Assembly (NCBI RefSeq): GCF_900107275.1
Contig: NZ_FNPI01000001.1
Span: 620,001 to 684,000, forward strand
Length of the DNA: 64,000 nucleotides
Direction: 5' to 3'
Source of the DNA: Evansella caseinilytica
Lineage (GTDB): Bacteria > Bacillota > Bacilli > Bacillales > Salisediminibacteriaceae
In this document: positions 59,138-64,000 of the stretch, one piece after another
Numbering within the stretch: position 1 is the stretch's first letter
How the letters are laid out: each line of letters opens with the position of its first letter
Program-made: the position numbers and the translations under genes
The notes under the pieces: generated by a model
Told to the model about the DNA's origin: nothing
The model's database searches: none
Seen by the model: the letters and a program-made list of their open reading frames with translations, nothing else

Positions 59138-59440
59138 GTGTTTGTTCAAAAAGATCGGTTTTTCTCTTTTTGAACAAGCACGAAGCAATGAGTGAAGCCG
59201 ATGCATTCTTTATAAAGCCAGCTATGAGTGGTTTTCTCGTAGTTGGCGCATCGAGCGAAACCATTGCCATTTTGATAGGCTCTTAAAGTGTTTGTTCAAA
59301 AAGATCGGTTTTTCTCTTTTTGAACAAGCACGAAGCAATGAGTGAAGCCGATGCATTCTTTATAAAGCCAGCTATGAGTGGTTTTCTCGTAGTTGGCGCA
59401 TCGAGCGAAACCATTGCCATTTTGATAGGCTCTTATAGTG
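59138..59440. repeat. Two exact-length 150-bp tandem copies of the GTTCAAAAAG element plus a truncated third
   Basis: AGTGTTTGTTCAAAAAGATC starts at about 59138 and again at 59288, 150 bases later, with practically identical sequence. The unit holds CTTTTTGAACAAGCACGAAG, the inner hairpin GCCAGCTATGAGTGG...CTCGTAGTTGGC and CCATTGCCATTTTGATAGGC. A third start at 59438 is cut after TTTGTTCAAAAAGGAGGG, whose last bases form the ribosome-binding site of the next gene. These fill the 375-base gap 59092-59466. The pair is the only directly tandem case of the family here. Confidence 0.92.
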
Positions 59441-59466
59441 TTTGTTCAAAAAGGAGGGAAGCAATA

Positions 59467-60711
59467 ATGCAACTGCCTTCATTCCAAGTTCCGCCGCGGA
59501 CGATCATGACTCCCGGTCCGGTCGAGGTCGATCCAAGGGTACTGCGGGCAATGTCCGCGTCAATATTGGGACAATTCGATCCAAGCTTTACTTCTTTAAT
59601 GAACGAAACGATGGAATTGCTGAGAAAGGTATTGCAGACGGAAAATCACTGGGCGTACCCGATTGACGGAACATCGCGGGCAGGCATTGAAGCGATGCTG
59701 TGCAGCGTCATTGAAGAAGAAGATAAGGTGCTTGTTCCTTCCTTTGGACGTTTTGGCTATCTGTTGACGGAAATTGCGGAACGATGCGGTGCGGATGTTC
59801 ATCTTATGCATTGTGAGTGGGGAGAGGTTTTTGATCCTCAGGATATCATTTCCGAAATGAAAAATATTCGGCCAAAGGTGGTTGCAATTGTCCATGGTGA
59901 TACATCCACAGGGAGAATGCAGCCGCTGGCGGAAATCGGTGCCGCCTGCCGGGAAAGCGGCTCGCTACTGATCGTCGATGCCGTTGCCACCGTTGCCGGA
60001 ACGGAGGTAAAGACAGATGAATGGAAGATTGACGGTCTGATCACCGGCACGCAAAAATGTCTTTCCGTCCCTGCAGGAATGGCACCGATCACGTATAATG
60101 AGCGTATTGAAGCGGTCATTTCACTGCGGAAAGCGATTGAGAGAGGGCTTGTCCCTCAGGAGCAGCTCACTTCACGTAATCTAGACAGAAGAATCCAAAG
60201 TAATTATTTTGACTTAAGCCAGCTCCAGGATTACTGGAGTCCGGCGCGACTGAATCATCATACAGAAGCAACCTCGATGCTATACGGCTTGTATGAGGGA
60301 CTGTGGATTATTCTGGAAGAAGGATTGGCGAACCGCTATCAACGCCACCGGCTGAACGAGCAGGCATTGGTTGCAGGAATAACCGCCATGGGGCTGTCGA
60401 TCTTCGGTAACAGCAGCTGTAAATTGCCGACGGTGACATGCGTGGAAATCCCGGACGGCATTGACGGCGAGGCCGTTCGCGCAATGCTTCTTGACGAATT
60501 TGGCATAGAAATTGCCAGTTCCTTCGGGCCGCTGCACGGCAAAATATGGCGTATCGGTACGATGGGCTACAGCTGTCAAAAACGGAATGTGCTGCTGACG
60601 CTCGCTTCCCTAGAGGCGGTGCTTCTCCGGCACCGTGTGAAAATCCATCCGGGAGAAGCTGTCCAGGCAGCATTGGATGTGTATCAGCAGGCAGTCAAGC
60701 AGTCATCATAG
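59467..60711 (+). CDS. pucG: PucG-family aminotransferase (ureidoglycine--glyoxylate aminotransferase)
   Basis: 414 residues from the ATG at 59467; AAAGGAGGG ahead decides against the longer open frame from 59320, which is translated repeat. It is a class V PLP enzyme: RTIMTPGPVEVDPRVLRAM near 11, GTSRAGIEAMLCSV near 68, VHGDTSTGRMQPLAEIG near 142, VDAVATVAGTEVK near 170 with the PLP Asp, and Lys197 in GTQKCLSVPAGM. B. subtilis PucG uses S-ureidoglycine and glyoxylate to give glycine and oxalurate. In this context it would act on the allantoate-derived ureidoglycine. Its start signal derives from the repeat in front, so repeat changes may affect translation. Confidence 0.9.
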   Translation: MQLPSFQVPPRTIMTPGPVEVDPRVLRAMSASILGQFDPSFTSLMNETMELLRKVLQTENHWAYPIDGTSRAGIEAMLCSVIEEEDKVLVPSFGRFGYLLTEIAERCGADVHLMHCEWGEVFDPQDIISEMKNIRPKVVAIVHGDTSTGRMQPLAEIGAACRESGSLLIVDAVATVAGTEVKTDEWKIDGLITGTQKCLSVPAGMAPITYNERIEAVISLRKAIERGLVPQEQLTSRNLDRRIQSNYFDLSQLQDYWSPARLNHHTEATSMLYGLYEGLWIILEEGLANRYQRHRLNEQALVAGITAMGLSIFGNSSCKLPTVTCVEIPDGIDGEAVRAMLLDEFGIEIASSFGPLHGKIWRIGTMGYSCQKRNVLLTLASLEAVLLRHRVKIHPGEAVQAALDVYQQAVKQSS

Positions 60712-60809
60712 AAATTGTATGATGCTTGGAAAATCCAGGAGTAAAATAGAAAAATCCTGCAACTGACCGGAAAACCGGGAGCGGGAAAAGGGGAAGAAAG
60801 GAGATAGCG

Positions 60810-61991
60810 ATGCGGGACTATTATCATGCGTTTGTAGGAAAGGATGTCACGCAGGAGCCATTGCACGAAGGTGCGCTGTCAGGACTGACGTTTGCGGTAA
60901 AGGATGTGTTTCATGTAAAAAATGTGAAAGCAACGGCGGGAAATCCGGACTGGCTACGAACGCACAAGCCGGCGGAGAAAAATGCGGAAGTCATTGATAC
61001 ACTGCTGAAAAGCGGTGCCCGGCTTACGGGAACAACGATTACCGATGAGCTGATGTACAGCTTGAACGGAGAAAACTTCCATTATGGCACACCGATCAAT
61101 CCAAAAGCTCCCGAGCGGATACCCGGTGGTTCCTCCAGCGGCTCGGCAGTTGCTGTCGCTGCCGAACTTTCCGACTTCGCCCTTGGCACTGATACAGGCG
61201 GATCAATTCGAATTCCCGCTGCTTATTGCGGCGTGTTCGGCTTCCGTCCTACACATGGCGCTGTCTCTGCCGACGGTGTGATTCCACTGGCAGCAAGCTT
61301 TGATACGGTAGGCTGGCTGGCAAGGGAGCCGCAAACACTGCTTGAGATTGGAAAAGAATTGCTCGGCGATCAACCGTTAGAAACATCGCCTTTCCAAAGC
61401 ATTTTCTTTGGGGGGGATGCATGGTCGCTCGCTGATGAAGAAAGCAAAAAGGCATTGAGTGCCGCCGTTAATTTTTTCGAAAAATCCTTTTCTTGTCGGT
61501 GGCAGGAAGTGAGCAGAGAAGGTTTGGACAAATGGAGCGATGTTTTTCGAACACTTCAAGGTCTTGAAATCTGGCGGACGCACGGCGAATGGATCAAGGA
61601 AGTGGAACCGGTTTTTGGTCCTGATATTTCGGAACGATTTCAAATGGCCGGCGCATTACGAGAAGAAGAGTGGGAGCCGCATTCCAGGCTGCGGGAGGAG
61701 ATAAAGGAACAGTTGACGGCACTTCTTAGGGAAGGTGGACTATTGGTGATTCCGACAGCACCTGGCATCGCGCCGAAACAGCGCTCCTCCAAGGCGGAAA
61801 TGGACAAGCGCCGTGCCAGGACGATGCAGTTGACATGCATAGCCGGCTTAGGCGGCTTGCCGCAAGTGACAATGCCGGCGGCTGCTGTTGACGACGTGCC
61901 GGTCGGATTGTCATTGATAGCCGCTCCAGGTCAGGATCTCGCCCTGCTTCAGTGGGTGAATGAGTATTGGCAGGAAATCGTCAAAGGTTAG
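60810..61991 (+). CDS. Amidase-signature hydrolase of the purine cluster
   Basis: 393 residues after AAAGGAG. The amidase signature is complete: FAVKDVFHVK with the general-base Lys31, RIPGGSSSGSAVAVAAEL near 103 with the cis-Ser, and GTDTGGSIRIPAAYCGVFGF near 127 with the nucleophile Ser132. The C-terminal part has PTAPGIAPKQ and GLPQVTMPAAAVDDVPVGLS. It should cut a small amide. The place next to PucG suggests a nitrogen-releasing step on allantoate, ureidoglycolate, oxalurate or oxamate; the exact substrate cannot be told. It is shorter than GatA and lacks its extra regions. Confidence 0.85.
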   Translation: MRDYYHAFVGKDVTQEPLHEGALSGLTFAVKDVFHVKNVKATAGNPDWLRTHKPAEKNAEVIDTLLKSGARLTGTTITDELMYSLNGENFHYGTPINPKAPERIPGGSSSGSAVAVAAELSDFALGTDTGGSIRIPAAYCGVFGFRPTHGAVSADGVIPLAASFDTVGWLAREPQTLLEIGKELLGDQPLETSPFQSIFFGGDAWSLADEESKKALSAAVNFFEKSFSCRWQEVSREGLDKWSDVFRTLQGLEIWRTHGEWIKEVEPVFGPDISERFQMAGALREEEWEPHSRLREEIKEQLTALLREGGLLVIPTAPGIAPKQRSSKAEMDKRRARTMQLTCIAGLGGLPQVTMPAAAVDDVPVGLSLIAAPGQDLALLQWVNEYWQEIVKG

Positions 61992-62111
61992 TATGAACGG
62001 TACGGTTGTTTTAAGGAAGTTCAAGGGAAGGAAAGCATGCCTTTTTGGAACAGCCATGTCAACGAAAAAAATAACTTGACCGATAAATCATGAACAATTC
62101 AGGTGGGGAAT

Positions 62112-62615
62112 ATGGATAAAAAGATAACAATCGACAGGATGCTGCCCGAGGATTGGGAGCAGGTTAAAGACATTTATCAGGAGGGAATTTTAACCGGAAA
62201 CGCAACCTTTCAGAAAGAGCCTCCTTCTTGGGAAGAGTGGGATAACAGCCATTTAACGAAATGCCGCCTCGTTGCCCGTTCCGAAGATACTGTGTTAGGG
62301 TGGACGGCATTATCTGCATACTCCGGCCGGTGTGTATATGCAGGAGTGGCGGAGTTAAGCATCTACATTCGGACAAATCTCCGGGGAAAAGGAATTGGCA
62401 AAGCACTTATCACAGAGCTGATTAAATCAAGTGAAGAGCACGGAATTTGGACATTGCAGGCCGGGATTTTTCCGGAAAACAGCGCAAGTCTGTCACTTCA
62501 TGAAAAATTCGGCTTCCGCGTTATCGGGCGACGGGAGCGCATCGGCAAAATGGCCGGGCGCTGGCGGGATGTGATTTTATTGGAAAGACGAAGCAAAATT
62601 AGCGGCGTGGATTAA
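62112..62615 (+). CDS. GNAT N-acetyltransferase, phosphinothricin-acetyltransferase-like
   Basis: 167 residues from the ATG at 62112 (GTG 62103 alternative); AGGTGGGG lies just ahead. IDRMLPEDWEQVKDIYQEGI near 6 followed by TGNATFQKEPPSWEEWD is the Pat/YwnH opening, YAGVAELSIYIRTNLRGKGI near 80 the acetyl-CoA loop, and AGIFPENSASLSLHEKFGFR near 116 the C-terminal segment; GKMAGRWRDVILLER closes. Such enzymes acetylate amino acids or analogues such as methionine sulfoximine. Link to purine catabolism is by position only. Confidence 0.87.
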   Translation: MDKKITIDRMLPEDWEQVKDIYQEGILTGNATFQKEPPSWEEWDNSHLTKCRLVARSEDTVLGWTALSAYSGRCVYAGVAELSIYIRTNLRGKGIGKALITELIKSSEEHGIWTLQAGIFPENSASLSLHEKFGFRVIGRRERIGKMAGRWRDVILLERRSKISGVD

Positions 62616-62696
62616 GAAAAATGGTCCTGCCACTATCAATCAATAGGGTTTCGAAGCCCCCTGCGTCGGAAAATATCTTCAAGGAAGGTGGTTCAT

Positions 62697-62790
62697 GAGG
62701 ACTAAATCGAGTCCGAAGCCAGTCGAAAATAGAGGTCGAAGCGGCGTGAAATGTCCTCAAGAAGGGTTCATGAGGACAAAACCGGGACCG
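62697..62790. repeat. Two diverged units related to the 52-bp array at 3373-3650
   Basis: GAGGACTAAATCGAGTCCGA at 62697, ATGTCCTCAAGAAGGGTTCA at about 62752 and GAGGACAAAACCGGGACC at 62771 use the same opening and closing words as the 52-bp array 59 kb away. The first unit is longer (about 74 bases). The gap 62616-63170 consists of this and the composite element that follows. Confidence 0.75.
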
Positions 62791-62848
62791 CCGCGCCTTG
62801 AACTTCTTGCCCCTGTTATGTCCTATTTTTTGAATCTGTTCTAAAAGA

Positions 62849-63170
62849 GCGTGTTCAAAAAGGCAATGGTTCCGCTCGATGCGCTCAATTCCGCCTAAGA
62901 ACTACTCACGTCCTGCATCTGCGGTTACTCGATGTACTCGATGCAAATTGACTCGACGAAGTACAGTCAGGTTGCATTTGTGAGTAACGGCGGAATGTCG
63001 CCATCCTCCAATTCCGCTTAAGTACCACTCACGTCCTGTGAGTAACGGCGGAATGTCGCCATCCTGGCTCCGAGAACCCCACTCATAGCCGACTTTAAAA
63101 GAATGCATCGGCTCCACTCATTGCATCGTGCTTGTTCAAAAAGTTAAAACCCGATCTTTTTGAACAAACA
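62849..63170. repeat. Composite GTTCAAAAAG element with nested inner module, complete copy
   Basis: GCGTGTTCAAAAAGGCAATG at the left and CGTGCTTGTTCAAAAAG plus GATCTTTTTGAACAAACA at the right are the full termini. The outer shell matches the compact element at 6099-6260 in reverse. An insert of about 190 bases (around 62,885-63,072) contains a long and a short block, each opening AATTCCGC[C/T]TAAG and closing GCGGAATGTCGCCATCCT. The element ends on the base before the stop codon of the sigma-54 regulator gene. Confidence 0.85.
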
Positions 63171-64000
63171 TTAAAAGGAAATATTGTACCGATTTATTTT
63201 TCGATACAAGGTGTTCCGCCCGATATTCAGCATTTTTGCCGCCTTGCTGATATTTCCGTCTGACAGCCGGAGGGTTTGCAAGATTGTCTGTTTTTCTGCT
63301 GTTGCCAGCGAATGAAAGGCGGTCCCCTTCTTCACTTCCTCTGCCTTTTCCGGCATCAGCCTGCCGTCAGCCTCTCCCACTTGTTCGTCCAGATACAAAT
63401 GGCACACATCGATCGGCAGCCCGTCTGCCAGAAATAAAGCATTCATTAAGATGCTGTTCAGTTCGCGAATATTTCCCGGCCAGGGGTAAGTTGTAAGCAG
63501 TTTTTTCGCCCCGGATGTAAGACCGCCGCCGCCATTGCCGCGGGTCAGCTGCTCCAGCAAATGCAGCGCTAAATCGCCGATATCCGAGCGTTCCCTCAGC
63601 GGAGGCAGCAGAATTTGTATGCCTCTGAGACGATAATACAGGTCGGCACGGAAACGTCCTGCCTTCACTTCCTCCAGTAAATTCCGATGAGTTGCTGCTA
63701 AAATCCGGACGTTGATCGGCTTGGACTTGACACTGCCCACCCGGGTAACCGCCTGCTCTTGAATGACCCGGAGCAAAGTGGCTTGAGCGCGTAAGGACAT
63801 ATCGCCGATTTCATCGAGAAAAATCGTTCCTTGATCTGCTGCTTCAAATTTGCCCGTTTTCCCTTCCGCGTTTGCTCCAGTGAAAGCTCCCCGCTCATAA
63901 CCGAACAATTCACTTTCCACCAGGCTGTCCGGTATGGCACTGCAATTAACGGCGATAAACGGCTGGTTTTTTCTCATGCTTTCCTGATGAATCGATTGCG
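63171..64000 (-). CDS. Sigma-54-dependent transcriptional activator, C-terminal part (5' truncated by window)
   Basis: The frame runs off the right edge: upstream of ATG 63977 it continues as [20 protein letters not shown], the normal interior of the AAA+ domain, so the true start is outside. Visible landmarks are [20 protein letters not shown] with the sigma-54 contact [26 protein letters not shown] with Walker [12 protein letters not shown] sensor [21 protein letters not shown] with the arginine finger, [13 protein letters not shown] sensor II, and a C-terminal Fis-type helix-turn-helix ([20 protein letters not shown]). It activates RNA polymerase carrying sigma-54 (SigL). It converges on the purine genes and may control them, but I found no clear TGGCAC-N5-TTGC promoter in the window. 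Confidence 0.92.
   Translation of the reverse strand, partial: QSIHQESMRKNQPFIAVNCSAIPDSLVESELFGYERGAFTGANAEGKTGKFEAADQGTIFLDEIGDMSLRAQATLLRVIQEQAVTRVGSVKSKPINVRILAATHRNLLEEVKAGRFRADLYYRLRGIQILLPPLRERSDIGDLALHLLEQLTRGNGGGGLTSGAKKLLTTYPWPGNIRELNSILMNALFLADGLPIDVCHLYLDEQVGEADGRLMPEKAEEVKKGTAFHSLATAEKQTILQTLRLSDGNISKAAKMLNIGRNTLYRKINRYNISF

Noticed and set aside
59320-59466. N-terminal extension of the pucG-like protein
   Set aside because: The extension is translated repeat DNA; AAAGGAGGG and the family start MQLPSFQVPPRT-like position fix the start at 59467.

Overview
The window is chromosomal DNA from a Gram-positive endospore former of the Bacillales, probably Bacillaceae. Ribosome-binding sites are strong (AAGGAGG type), TTG and GTG starts are common, and many genes belong to spore-surface families: YheC/YheD, SpsI/SpsK/SpsL, CgeB, CgeD and DUF3992 (S-Ena) appendage proteins. 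I cannot name the species. No rRNA, tRNA or CRISPR array was recognised.

Left part (1-31,600): spore-surface glycan genes. 1-3,223 holds two paralogous glycosyltransferases around an amino-sugar acyltransferase and a DegT/StrS aminotransferase. 3,803-7,417 holds two minus-strand YheC/D ATP-grasp proteins and a twin pair of small beta-rich proteins. 7,657-11,131 is an sps-like rhamnose run (RmlA, RmlD, RmlC, but no RmlB) ending in a CgeD-like transferase. 11,391-16,073 holds CgeB, a frameshifted coiled-coil gene, a Cys-containing coat-like protein, a coiled-coil protein with 26-residue repeats, and a 49-residue basic peptide with a good sigma-K promoter match. 17,990-23,077 is a recent tandem duplication of a lipoprotein plus lipase-like effector pair, one effector truncated. 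23,936-28,771 is a tight operon of a GT-B transferase, a sugar-transfer ATP-grasp, an asparagine-synthase-like ligase and an N-acetyltransferase.

Middle (29,800-47,700): an M23 peptidase, a Cys-rich coat-like protein, then a near-complete CMP-legionaminic acid pathway (PtmE-like, LegF, LegB, LegC, LegG, LegI). It continues directly into a tailoring set (two methyltransferases, GNAT, PLP lyase-like, ATP-grasp) and ends in a Maf-type sugar transferase. S-Ena-like genes flank the block on both sides, and a holin-like gene follows.

Right part (48,081-64,000): purine catabolism. Allantoinase, xanthine dehydrogenase (FAD, Mo and Fe-S subunits), XdhC- and MobA-like maturation factors, a guanine-deaminase-like amidohydrolase behind a purine riboswitch built as an ON switch, OHCU decarboxylase, uricase, HIU hydrolase, an aminotransferase of the PucG family, an amidase, a GNAT, and the 3' part of a sigma-54 activator running off the window.

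The intergenic DNA is unusually rich in repeats: a nested family with GTTCAAAAAG-type inverted ends, 21-nt-period arrays just after stop codons, a 52-bp tandem array, and a 150-bp tandem repeat that runs into the ribosome-binding site of the pucG-like gene.
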